Shown piece by piece: positions 1-11,692 of a stretch of DNA of 64,000 nucleotides. A program made the position numbers and the translations under genes. The notes under the pieces are model-generated. The model had not been told where the DNA came from and did not search any database. It saw only the letters and a list, made by a program, of their open reading frames with translations. The first letter of the stretch is position 1. Every line of letters begins with the position of its first letter. The DNA is from CAYONP01 sp964405335 (GTDB lineage Bacteria; Armatimonadota; UBA10988), in the NCBI GenBank assembly GCA_964405335.1, contig CAYONP010000022.1, positions 1 through 64,000 of the forward strand. Direction: 5' to 3'.

Positions 1-4253
<4,253 letters not shown>

Positions 4254-4655
4254 TCTGCCAGATCCTGATCACGGTCGCTCGGGCCGGGCGGACCACCGGC
4301 GCCGAACCGAGAGCAGCCACGCCGGGGACGAGGCGGGTGCGCGATGAACGGTCAGGGCGTTGCACTCGAGCCCTGGTGGGGGAACCTTGGCGGGCAGCCC
4401 GAGCAGGGCCGCGAACGTGTCACTGGGCGGAGGAAACGGATGCGTCGAGGATCCATGGATATCTTGCTCGCCCCAGAGGTCATCGGCTCGGCACAGACAG
4501 AGTCCACGGGCACGTGGTCGCCAATCCCATAGCGTACCCGCTTGAGTCGATGCTGTCAATGGCCGCACGAGCGATTCGTTGCGCCGCCGCAAGACCGGCG
4601 CAAGAACAGGCTCGGGTTCGTGGCGAACCGCTCTCCAGGCGCTCTCCAGCCCCGG
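4254..4655. other. intergenic leader region of rpoB
   Basis: About 400 bp without a convincing gene. Several short ORFs cross it on both strands, but their translations are Arg/Pro-rich and look like nothing known. It holds a candidate rpoB promoter near 4531-4559, which would leave a 5' leader of roughly 270 nt. I see no L10-type leader motif and no clear attenuator hairpin. Confidence 0.6.
4531..4559 (-). promoter_or_regulatory. candidate sigma70-type promoter for rpoB
   Basis: On the minus strand a perfect -35 TTGACA (4559-4554) is followed after 17 bp by TACGCT (4536-4531). The -35 and spacing are ideal; the -10 keeps only the first two and the last consensus bases. It is the best match in the region upstream of rpoB. 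Confidence 0.45.
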
Positions 4656-5045
4656 CTAGATGACCGAATCGGCCAGGGCGCGGAGGTCTTCGGCGCTCAG
4701 CGCCGAGATCCTGCGCGAGAAATCGATCACCTCATCCAACGCGATCGGCGTGGACGGCTCCCACTCACCCACGCCCGCCCGCGCCGACGGCGCCGGACGG
4801 CCCTCGCGGTGGGCGGCCAGGCCCAGCTCTTCGGCCAGGGCCAGCCAGTCGATCTCGTCGCGGTGCCCGGCGGCCAGGTCGGCCGGATCGAAATGACGCC
4901 ACGACGGCGTGCCGCAGCGCGGGCAGAGGTACTGCACCGCGACCATCGAGGGATCCTCGTTGTGGTAATAGAGCGCGAGCTGACGCACATCGGCGTGGTT
5001 CATCGCGCACCCACAACAGCGGCAGTCGACGTTCTCGATCCCCAT
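4656..5045 (-). CDS. small zinc-ribbon protein of unknown function
   Basis: A 129-residue protein not assigned to a family. The N-terminal half has a Cys cluster, CRCCGC at residues 8-13 and CPRCG near residue 41, which would form one zinc-ribbon-like site. The C-terminal part is acidic and probably helical (IALDEVIDFSRRISALSAED). It follows the DUF72 gene by 24 bp on the same strand, so the two may be co-transcribed. There is no signal peptide or membrane segment, so it is probably cytosolic. Metal binding is inferred only from Cys spacing. Confidence 0.7.
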   Translation of the reverse strand: MGIENVDCRCCGCAMNHADVRQLALYYHNEDPSMVAVQYLCPRCGTPSWRHFDPADLAAGHRDEIDWLALAEELGLAAHREGRPAPSARAGVGEWEPSTPIALDEVIDFSRRISALSAEDLRALADSVI

Positions 5046-5069
5046 CGCCCTCTCCGCCGCGCGCGCCGC

Positions 5070-5843
5070 TCAGAGAGCCAGTTGCTCGGCCAGCTCCCGC
5101 GCGTTCTGCACAGCCTGCGCGTCGCGGTGATTGTTGAAGAACACGTAGACTTCATCGGCGCGCTGAGCCAGCTCCTTTATGCGCGCGGTCCACGGCTCCA
5201 ACTCATCGGGCGAGTAGAGATAGTCGTACCGCTCCCAAGCCTCCTCATGGTCATACCAACGCGCCGCGTTGCGGCCGTGAAAGCGCAGATAGGCCAACCG
5301 CGCGGTCACCTCGCAGACCGGCGGCATCAAGCCGTCCAGCGCGGGCTGATCGACACAACAGAAGGCCAACCCGTGGCGGCGCAGCAGCTCGAACGCCCGC
5401 TCGTCGTCCCAGGCGACATGCCGGAACTCGACCGCCAACGGCAGCTCGCTCCACTGCTCGCGCAAGCGGCGCAGGTGCGCGGTCTCGGCCTTGCCCGGCC
5501 GGAACGCATTGGGAAACTGGGCCAGCACGCAGCCGAGCTGCCCCGCCTCGCGCAGCGGCTCGAGCGCTGCCGCGAAGCGCCGAAAGTCACCGTCGGTGGC
5601 CGCCTGCCAGTCGTGCGTGATGCCGCCATAGGCCTTGACCGCAAACCGGAACTCCGGCCCGACCGTCGCCGCCAACCGCCGACACATCGACTCGGTCGGC
5701 TGGCGGTAATAGGTGCTGTTGACCTCGACACAGCCGAACCGCTCGGCGTAGTAGGCCAACCGGCGGCCCGACGGCAGCTCGGTCGGGTAGAACCGAGGAT
5801 GCCAGTCGTCATACGAGAAGCCGGACGTCCCGACCCGCACCAT
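5070..5843 (-). CDS. DUF72 family protein (YecE-like TIM barrel)
   Basis: The N-terminus VRVGTSGFSYDDW and the internal EVNSTYYRQP, FAVKAYGGITHDW, LAQFPNAFR, AVEFRHVAW and YLRFHGRN segments are the signature of DUF72 (YecE) proteins. They adopt a TIM-barrel fold and have no firmly established reaction. Length of 257 residues is normal for the family. I chose the ATG at 5843 because the conserved domain begins directly after it; an in-frame ATG seven codons upstream (5864) is possible. Family assignment is secure, function unknown. Confidence 0.9.
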   Translation of the reverse strand: MVRVGTSGFSYDDWHPRFYPTELPSGRRLAYYAERFGCVEVNSTYYRQPTESMCRRLAATVGPEFRFAVKAYGGITHDWQAATDGDFRRFAAALEPLREAGQLGCVLAQFPNAFRPGKAETAHLRRLREQWSELPLAVEFRHVAWDDERAFELLRRHGLAFCCVDQPALDGLMPPVCEVTARLAYLRFHGRNAARWYDHEEAWERYDYLYSPDELEPWTARIKELAQRADEVYVFFNNHRDAQAVQNARELAEQLAL

Positions 5844-5908
5844 CGCCCACTCCCACCCCACCATACCCCAACCCGCCGGCGTTGACTAGAACATCTGTTT
5901 GCGCACCA

Positions 5909-5989
5909 GGGTCAGACCCCGGACTCGCGCGAAATGTTACAGCATTCGCCCTGCTCGGCAACTTGCCGCATGATTTCGGGGTCTGACCC
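5909..5989. repeat. REP-like inverted repeat pair (GGGTCAGACCCC)
   Basis: GGGTCAGACCCCG at 5909-5921 and its exact reverse complement CGGGGTCTGACCC at 5977-5989 are separated by 55 bp. Each arm is itself nearly palindromic. The pair lies between the start of the DUF72 gene and coaE, which are divergent. GGGGTCTGACCC-type palindromes are, from general knowledge, common dispersed REP-like elements in bacterial genomes, often linked to REP-associated transposases; no such transposase is in this window. Confidence 0.6.
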
Positions 5990-6038
5990 CTCGATGTGCG
6001 CGGCGAGGGTGGCGAGCGTCGTTGGCGAAGGTGGCGGC

Positions 6039-6623
6039 ATGGCTCTGGTCATCGGGCTGACGGGGAACATCGCCACCGGCAAGTCGACCGTGGCCACGCT
6101 GTGCGCCGAGCGCGGCGCGGAGGTGATCGACAGTGACCGGTTGGTCCGCGAGCTGACCGCGCCCGGCACGCCAGGCCTGGCGGCGGTGGTCGAGCGGTTC
6201 GGGCCGGCGGTGCTGACGCCCGACGGCGCGCTCGACCGCGCCCGGCTGGCCCGCCGGGTCTTCGCCGATCCGGCCGAGCTGGCGGCGCTGGAGGCGATTC
6301 TGCACCCGCTGGTCCGCCGGCGGCGCGACGAGCTGCTTGCTGGGACTACTGCCGCGGTGGTGGTGGTCGAGGCGGTGAAGCTGATCGAGGCCGGTTTCCA
6401 CCGCGACTGCGACGCCGTCTGGCTGGTGGTCGCACCGGCGGAGCTGGCCTTGCGGCGCCTCATCGACCAGCGCGGAATGTCAGAGGAGTCGGCCCGCGCG
6501 CGGCTGGCGGCCCAGCCCGACGATGTCCCGAAGCGGGCCATCGCCGACCAGGTGATCGTCAACGATGGTGACCTGGCGGCGCTCGCGGCACGGGTCGACG
6601 CGGCCTGGTCAGAGACGGTTTGA
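6039..6623 (+). CDS. coaE: dephospho-CoA kinase
   Basis: Last step of coenzyme A synthesis: ATP-dependent phosphorylation of the ribose 3'-hydroxyl of dephospho-CoA, in the cytosol. The N-terminus MALVIGLTGNIATGKSTVA carries the P-loop; it is followed by the conserved VIDSDRLVREL (CoaE D-x-D region), a HPLVRRR helix and the C-terminal ADQVIVNDGD. Length of 194 residues is normal. The open frame extends upstream to 5934, but that would run into the REP-like repeat. The ATG at 6039 is chosen because the P-loop strand starts at once and a purine-rich GAAGGTGG precedes it. No fused domain. Confidence 0.95.
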   Translation: MALVIGLTGNIATGKSTVATLCAERGAEVIDSDRLVRELTAPGTPGLAAVVERFGPAVLTPDGALDRARLARRVFADPAELAALEAILHPLVRRRRDELLAGTTAAVVVVEAVKLIEAGFHRDCDAVWLVVAPAELALRRLIDQRGMSEESARARLAAQPDDVPKRAIADQVIVNDGDLAALAARVDAAWSETV

Positions 6624-6652
6624 CGCGCTCGGCGCGCGGCGCTAGGCTGGTG

Positions 6653-6681
6653 TTTACGCGCGGCCGAGACGCGGGTAGAAT
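6653..6681 (+). promoter_or_regulatory. sigma70-type promoter of the pseudopilin gene
   Basis: TTTACG (6653-6658), exactly 17 bp, then TAGAAT (6676-6681), ending 32 bp before the pseudopilin ATG. The same TAGAAT -10 with a 17-bp spacer occurs upstream of the PBP1A gene, which supports the call. Confidence 0.65.
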
Positions 6682-6713
6682 GAGGTTGCGCGCGCAAGAG
6701 CGAGGGCATTGCC

Positions 6714-7457
6714 ATGGGATTTCATTCGCGGCGCGGGTTCACGCTGATCGAGCTGCTGACGGTTATCGCCATCATCGCTATCCTGGCCGCGATCCTGTTC
6801 CCGGTCTATGTCAGCGTGCAGCGCAAGGCCGAGAAGACGTCGTGCAGCAGCAATCTGTCGCAGCTCGGCAAGTCGTACAAGATGTACGTCGACGACCACA
6901 AGCGCGGGCCGAACTGGAGTGGTATCGACGGCGGCCCCTACACCATCGCCGCCGAGTGGGCCGCCGGGGCGCAGTTCCAGACCGGCCTGGCGTCGGTCTT
7001 CTACAACCTCAAGCGCAACTACGCCGGCAATGACCACCAGATCTTCTTCTGTCCCGCCGACGTCTTCCAGGATCAGACGACCACCGACTGGGCCAGCGAC
7101 GCGGGGCTGGCCGCCGGCGAGGCGGGCTACTCGAGTGTGGCCAACTTCTTGCGCACCGACGGTGAGATGTACGACAAGCTGGTCACCCAGGGCGTGACCT
7201 TCCGCCGGCTGGGCAACGCCGCCTCGTTCGTCGCCCGGCCGCTCGACACGGTCTCGTGCAACCCGACCGAGATCGCCCTGCTGGCCGACAACGGGCTGTT
7301 CACGCAGGTCAATGGCAAGTCGGTCTGGCCGCACTCCGAGCAGGGCAACGTGCTGCTGCTCGACGGCAGTGTCAACGGCTTCCCGCGGCAGACCTTCATC
7401 GGCAGTTGGGCGCCCGTCACGGCACCGGCCGGCTTTGACCTTACCCCTGTTCCGTAG
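6714..7457 (+). CDS. type II secretion/type IV pilus pseudopilin-like protein with H-X9-DG C-terminus
   Basis: The N-terminus MGFHSRRGFTLIELLTVIAI is a classic prepilin peptidase site: cleavage after the Gly before FTLIE, with Glu at +5 and a long hydrophobic helix. The C-terminus has HSEQGNVLLLDGS, the H-X9-DG motif of large pseudopilin-like families (DUF1559 and relatives) expanded in Planctomycetota, Armatimonadota and Lentisphaerae. It is 247 residues, mature protein probably anchored in the inner membrane and periplasmic or exported. The gene stands alone between its own promoter and a strong hairpin; no secretion machinery gene is adjacent, so the exact apparatus is unknown. Confidence 0.88.
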   Translation: MGFHSRRGFTLIELLTVIAIIAILAAILFPVYVSVQRKAEKTSCSSNLSQLGKSYKMYVDDHKRGPNWSGIDGGPYTIAAEWAAGAQFQTGLASVFYNLKRNYAGNDHQIFFCPADVFQDQTTTDWASDAGLAAGEAGYSSVANFLRTDGEMYDKLVTQGVTFRRLGNAASFVARPLDTVSCNPTEIALLADNGLFTQVNGKSVWPHSEQGNVLLLDGSVNGFPRQTFIGSWAPVTAPAGFDLTPVP

Positions 7458-7480
7458 GCGCGGTTGAGAGGTGGTTCCAC

Positions 7481-7510
7481 ACGCGGCCCTGACCTCTGTC
7501 AGGGCCGCGT
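7481..7510 (+). terminator. strong terminator hairpin after the pseudopilin gene
   Basis: A perfect 13-bp stem, ACGCGGCCCTGAC (7481-7493) with GTCAGGGCCGCGT (7498-7510), and a CTCT loop, 23 bp after the stop codon. The T tract that follows is poor (TACTTC), so it may act as an RNA 3'-end stabiliser or weak intrinsic terminator. Confidence 0.7.
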
Positions 7511-7558
7511 TACTTCGCCGGGCCGACAATCCGTTATCATGCGGCGCGGAGTTGCCGG

Positions 7559-9433
7559 ATGAGCCCACGTTGTCTGCTCGTGCTACTGCTGTCCGCGCCT
7601 GTCTTGGGTGCCACCAGCGTGACCAACCTCGCCGGCGGCGAGGAGCTGCGATACCCGGTCGCCCTGCTCCGCGGCACGACCGATGCGGACGGTCGCGCCG
7701 AGGTGGTCAACCAAGACAGCGAGCGGCCCGACGGGCGTTACTCGGCCGCCATCGCCGCCGGGCGGTTCGCCCTCCTGGTCGAGCTGCGGCCGGGCGACAA
7801 CCGACTGCGGGTAACCGCCGGCGACGACGAGCTGTCGCTCACGCTGCGCTACCGCCCGATGACCAACCAGCGCCGGGTGCGGCTGGTCTATCTCAACGGC
7901 AGCGAGGGCGAGACGGTCTACCCGCATCCCGATCCGGCGGCGCCGCAGGATCACGTCACTCGGTTGCAGACCGCGGCGCGGCTGATGCAGACGTTCACCG
8001 CCGAGGCGATGCAGGCGCACGGCCACGGTCGACTGACCTTCGCCTTGGAGGAGGGTGACGACGGCCGGCCGGTGGTTCACACCCTGGCCTATGACGAGCC
8101 GGCCGAGGCGATGCGGCAGCGCGACCCCGGCGATCAATGGCAGCGGACCAACCGCTTCCTCGCGCGGACCTTCGACTGGGGCCGCGACAAGGTGCTGTGC
8201 ATGAACGGCTTTGTCGCCTACGACCGCGAGCAGCAGCGCACGCTCGGCCACACCGCCCTGGGCGGCGGCGGGCTGGCCGTTTTCTCGGCCAACGCGCTCT
8301 ATGCCTGGCCGGCGACGCTGGCCGAGGTCGAGCGCGCGTTCAGTGACGCCACGCTGGTCGACACCGAGCACGTCGCCGATGACACCGCCTATCGCGGCAC
8401 CAACTGGGCCATGGCGGCGACCGGCATCGGCGCCTGGTTGCACGAGCTCGGTCACACCTTCGGCCTGCCGCACAGCCACGACGGCCGGTGCATCATGGCG
8501 CGCGGGTTCGACCACTTCGACTACTACTTCATGCCGCTCGAGGCGCCGACGCGTCGACGCGCCGAGCCGCACGCCTACCGCGACGACGAGATGCCCTACT
8601 GGGACCCGTACTTCAGCGACCGGCTGCGGTTCCAGCCCTGGTTCCAGCCCGACGAGCCGCCGGCCAGCGAGCTGGCCGCGCCGTCGGCCCGCGTCGACTG
8701 GGCCAACGACACGGTCGAGGTGACCGCACCCGCGGGCATCGCCGTGCTGCAGTACCAGGTGGTCGACGAGAAGCTGATCAGCCCGGCGCCGGGCGCACAG
8801 GGACAGACCACGCTGAGCCTGTCGCGGACGGCCCTGCACGAGGCACTCGGCAACCCGCGCGGCGGGACGTTGATCGTCTTCGACTCGGCCGGCCGGTCGC
8901 TCTACTTCAACGAGCGCGCCGCACGCAACCCGGCCTGGTACCTGACGAGCTGGCGGTTGAGCGAGGCGCCCGCCGACTGGCCGTTCGCGCCGGCGCCGCC
9001 CGAGCTGGACGCCGCGGCACTCGGCGCGCTGAGCGAGTCGCTGCTGGCTCGGCCGCAGGAGCAGCACGTGCCGTCGCCCGAGTCGGGCCAATACTCGGTC
9101 GACTTCGGCGCGCGGTACGGCGATCGCGGCAACTGCCTGGCCTATGCGCTGCGGACGATTGAGGTCGAGGCCGAGACCCGCCTGCGGCTGCTGGTCGGCG
9201 GTGACGACGGCGTGCGCGCCTGGCTCAACGGCGAGTTGGTGGTCGATGTCTCGGGCGTCCACGTGGTCGACCCCGATGGAGGCGAGGCCGAGATCACGCT
9301 CCGCCCCGGCCGCAACGTGCTGCTGATCGAGAGCCAGCAGGGGCCGGGCTCGTGGCTGCTGTCGGTGCGGCTGACCGACCTGGAAGGCGCGCCGCTGCAG
9401 GTGACCGAAGAGGGGCGGATTGCGGCGGGGTGA
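7559..9433 (+). CDS. secreted metzincin-like zinc metallopeptidase
   Basis: A 624-residue protein starting with a Sec signal peptide (MSPRCLLVLLLSAPVLGA). The core has HELGHTFGLPH at about residue 295, i.e. HExxHxxGxxH zinc binding of metzincins, followed by CIMARG, a plausible Met-turn. The N-terminal segment (LRYPVALLRGTT) and domain order recall the little-studied putative metallopeptidase family of yeast YIL108W (Pfam Metallopep), an assignment I cannot verify. The last 110 residues (LLVGGDDGVRAWLNGELV) look like a jelly-roll carbohydrate-binding or PA14-like module. Probably acts outside the cytoplasm on extracellular protein or glycoprotein. It stands alone after the pseudopilin terminator. 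Confidence 0.82.
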   Translation: MSPRCLLVLLLSAPVLGATSVTNLAGGEELRYPVALLRGTTDADGRAEVVNQDSERPDGRYSAAIAAGRFALLVELRPGDNRLRVTAGDDELSLTLRYRPMTNQRRVRLVYLNGSEGETVYPHPDPAAPQDHVTRLQTAARLMQTFTAEAMQAHGHGRLTFALEEGDDGRPVVHTLAYDEPAEAMRQRDPGDQWQRTNRFLARTFDWGRDKVLCMNGFVAYDREQQRTLGHTALGGGGLAVFSANALYAWPATLAEVERAFSDATLVDTEHVADDTAYRGTNWAMAATGIGAWLHELGHTFGLPHSHDGRCIMARGFDHFDYYFMPLEAPTRRRAEPHAYRDDEMPYWDPYFSDRLRFQPWFQPDEPPASELAAPSARVDWANDTVEVTAPAGIAVLQYQVVDEKLISPAPGAQGQTTLSLSRTALHEALGNPRGGTLIVFDSAGRSLYFNERAARNPAWYLTSWRLSEAPADWPFAPAPPELDAAALGALSESLLARPQEQHVPSPESGQYSVDFGARYGDRGNCLAYALRTIEVEAETRLRLLVGGDDGVRAWLNGELVVDVSGVHVVDPDGGEAEITLRPGRNVLLIESQQGPGSWLLSVRLTDLEGAPLQVTEEGRIAAG

Positions 9434-9486
9434 GCTCGGATGGGGTATACTGGGCGTCGGCGCAGGCCCCTGAGCAGGAGAGCACG

Positions 9487-9741
9487 GTGGTCCAATTCAC
9501 GCGCCGCGCCAAGGCGGCTTGGTCCACGTTGGCACGGAGCGAACAACTGGATCTCGAAGGGCGGTTGTCGGCGCTGGCTCGTGCCTGGCCAAACGTACCG
9601 ACCGGCATCGAGCTGGTCCGCCTCGACTCGGACGAGTCGGTCTGGGCGCTCAAGTACGGCGATCTGCGCGTGCTCATCGCGCCCGCCCCGGGCCGCGTGG
9701 AGGTGCAGGACGTGATGCCGATACAGCGCGTCTACGGTTGA
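9487..9741 (+). CDS. small RelE/ParE-like protein
   Basis: An 84-residue protein starting at GTG 9487, which has a good ribosome site (AGGAGAG) 5 bp upstream; a longer frame from 9352 only overlaps the protease gene. The pattern FTRRAKAAW at the start, then a Leu/Ala-rich helical hairpin, then VWALKYGDLRVLIAP and a final beta strand ending in QRVYG, is that of RelE/ParE-fold toxins. No RHH or HTH antitoxin gene is next to it. The next gene, 21 bp on, encodes a DUF4263-like nuclease. A -10-like TATACT lies at 9446-9451. Fold assignment is by eye and tentative. Confidence 0.55.
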   Translation: MVQFTRRAKAAWSTLARSEQLDLEGRLSALARAWPNVPTGIELVRLDSDESVWALKYGDLRVLIAPAPGRVEVQDVMPIQRVYG

Positions 9742-9762
9742 GGCGACAGGGTTGGGTTGGTC

Positions 9763-10416
9763 ATGACGTCGCTGAATCCGCTGCGCTTTGACCCTGCGCG
9801 ATGCGCCACGGAGGTGGAGGAGTACGTTCGGTTGCTCGCCGAACGAGATGAACTGACCGAGTCGGGCGACGTTCGACCGTTCTTCAGGAGTCACCTTCAA
9901 TTGGCAGCCGCGCTGTCGTGGCTCGCCGCACGGATGCCCAAGCCGGACCTAATTGCCTTTGAGTTCGACCTGTTCGGGCAGTTCGTCTGCGACCTGGTTG
10001 TCGGCAGTTCCCGCGTGCGCCGGTTCTGCCTGATCGAATTCGAGGACGGCCGGCACAACAGTCTGTTCCGTCATCGCTCCCGGCTGGCACCTGAGTGGTC
10101 GCCACGCTTCGAGCACGGCTACAGCCAGCTCATGGACTGGTTCTGGCTGTTGCGCGATCAAGCCGGCTCGCAGAGCATGGAAGCGCTGTTCGGCAGTCGC
10201 GACATCACGTACGACGGCATCCTGGTTGTCGGGCGCGACCGCTTCCTCGGCCCAACCGAACGGCAGCGCCTGGAGTGGCGGCGGGAGCATGTGGTGGTCG
10301 AGTCCAAGCGGATCCTCTGCGTGACGTTTGATGAGCTGGCGCAGGATGTTGCGGACAAGCTCCGCGAGATCGAGCTGTACGCCCGCTCCGGCGCCGAGGA
10401 TGCGCTGGATGGGTAG
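9763..10416 (+). CDS. DUF4263 (Shedu-like) PD-(D/E)XK nuclease-fold protein
   Basis: A 217-residue protein. The middle part reads CDLVVGSSRVRRFCLIEFED, then about 20 residues later FEHGYSQLMDWFWLL: the arrangement of DUF4263, the nuclease domain of the Shedu phage-defence protein SduA. The metal-binding Asp (CDL) and Glu (IEF) are present, while the usual ExK lysine position holds Glu, as I recall for a subgroup of DUF4263. The N-terminal FFRSHLQLAAALSWL matches the helix before the core. Start at ATG 9763; a TTG two codons earlier is possible. It probably forms an operon with the RelE-like gene. Anti-phage function is inferred. Confidence 0.6.
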   Translation: MTSLNPLRFDPARCATEVEEYVRLLAERDELTESGDVRPFFRSHLQLAAALSWLAARMPKPDLIAFEFDLFGQFVCDLVVGSSRVRRFCLIEFEDGRHNSLFRHRSRLAPEWSPRFEHGYSQLMDWFWLLRDQAGSQSMEALFGSRDITYDGILVVGRDRFLGPTERQRLEWRREHVVVESKRILCVTFDELAQDVADKLREIELYARSGAEDALDG

Positions 10417-10449
10417 CGGCCCCGCCGGACCGTGCCCTGTGAATGAACC

Positions 10450-11685
10450 ATGAGACCCCGGCTCAACCGCGTCGCGGCGGCGCTGTTCGCTTCGCTGGTC
10501 GCGGTCTGGAACGTCCGCCTCTACGCCCCGGCCGAGCCCGACGTGACGCCGCACCTGCGGCTCCTGCAGGATGCGCTGCGGTCCGGCGCGGCTGAGCGGA
10601 TGCAGGAGCAGTTTCCCGAGGGCTACCTGTTCACCCACGCGACCTACGGCCTGGCCTGGCTGAACGTCGGACGCGACCAGCCGGAGCGCCGGGCCGAAGC
10701 CTGCGCCCACGCCCGCGCGGCGCTGCTGGCGATCGACTCCGCGGATGGCCGGCGACCGTTCGAGCCGAGCCTCGATCCGCCCTACGGCGTCTTCTACGCC
10801 GGTTGGTGCGCCCGGCTGCACGGCGGCTTGCTGGCCCTGACCGCGCCGCCCGACCGACGGCCCGACGACGTGGCCGAGTTCGAGGCGCGGTGCGACGCCC
10901 TCGCCGCGGCGTTCGAGGCCGCCGACAGCCCATTCCTGGCCAGCTACCCGGCGCAGGCCTGGCCGGTGGACAGCATCGTCGCCGTCGCTGCGCTGCGACT
11001 GCATGGCCAGCTCCTGCCGGCGCGGTTCGAGCCGCTGATCGAGTCCTGGTTACGGGCCGCCGACATCGGCCTCGACCCGGCCACCGGCTTGTTCGCCCAC
11101 GCCTGCGATCCGGTCAGCGGCCAGCCCCAGGGACCGGCCCGGGGCTCGTCCCAGACGCTCCTGCTGCCGTTCCTGTTCGAGCTCGAAGGCAATCTGGCCG
11201 CCGTCCACTACCAGCGCTTCCGCCGGCACTTCGTCGCCGCGCCGGCCGGCCTGCCGGGCGTGCGCGAGTACCGGCGCGGTGTCCGCGCCACGGGCGATGT
11301 CGACTCGGGTCCGCTGATCTTCGGTTTGTCACCATCGGCCTCGGTGGTCGCGCCCGCGGCGGCGAGGCTGGCCGGCGACGGGTCGCTCCTCCGCGCGCTG
11401 ACCGGCAGTCAGGAGGCGCTGCTCTGGCCGGTCCGCCGGCGCGGCGGCCGTGACTACCTGCTGGGTCGTCTGCCGGTGGTCGACGGCTTCGCGGCTTGGG
11501 CGCGCTCGGCCGGACCCGCACCTGACGCGGGTGCCGCGCTCGATCCGGGTTTCACGCCGCTCTGGCGCCTGCCGGCTCACCTGACCAGCTTGCTGCTGCT
11601 GCTCGCCCTGGCGCGCGCGGCGCTCCGCCCGGCCCGGCCGGCCCGGCCGGCACGGCCCCATACTGACTCCACCCAGGAGCCATAG
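10450..11685 (+). CDS. membrane-anchored protein of unknown function, probably alpha/alpha-toroid
   Basis: A 411-residue protein I cannot assign. It has an N-terminal hydrophobic segment (VAAALFASLVAVWNVRLY), a long helical body rich in paired Ala/Leu helices, and a C-terminal hydrophobic stretch (LTSLLLLLALARAAL) followed by a short basic-proline tail with ARPARPARP repeats. Segments such as GLFAHACD, GPARGSSQTLLLPFL and VDSGPLIFGLS resemble alpha/alpha-barrel enzymes of the terpene cyclase/linalool dehydratase type, but no catalytic motif is certain. The following cyclase gene starts 7 bp downstream, so the two are probably co-transcribed. Confidence 0.65.
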   Translation: MRPRLNRVAAALFASLVAVWNVRLYAPAEPDVTPHLRLLQDALRSGAAERMQEQFPEGYLFTHATYGLAWLNVGRDQPERRAEACAHARAALLAIDSADGRRPFEPSLDPPYGVFYAGWCARLHGGLLALTAPPDRRPDDVAEFEARCDALAAAFEAADSPFLASYPAQAWPVDSIVAVAALRLHGQLLPARFEPLIESWLRAADIGLDPATGLFAHACDPVSGQPQGPARGSSQTLLLPFLFELEGNLAAVHYQRFRRHFVAAPAGLPGVREYRRGVRATGDVDSGPLIFGLSPSASVVAPAAARLAGDGSLLRALTGSQEALLWPVRRRGGRDYLLGRLPVVDGFAAWARSAGPAPDAGAALDPGFTPLWRLPAHLTSLLLLLALARAALRPARPARPARPHTDSTQEP

Positions 11686-11692
11686 CCCGCCG

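Noticed and set aside
4269..4592. Possible small gene in the rpoB leader
   Set aside because: No ribosome site, composition unlike the neighbouring genes, and it would cover the best rpoB promoter.
9352..9486. Longer N-terminus for the RelE-like gene
   Set aside because: It overlaps the end of the protease gene in another frame, whereas GTG 9487 has a good SD and begins exactly at the fold.
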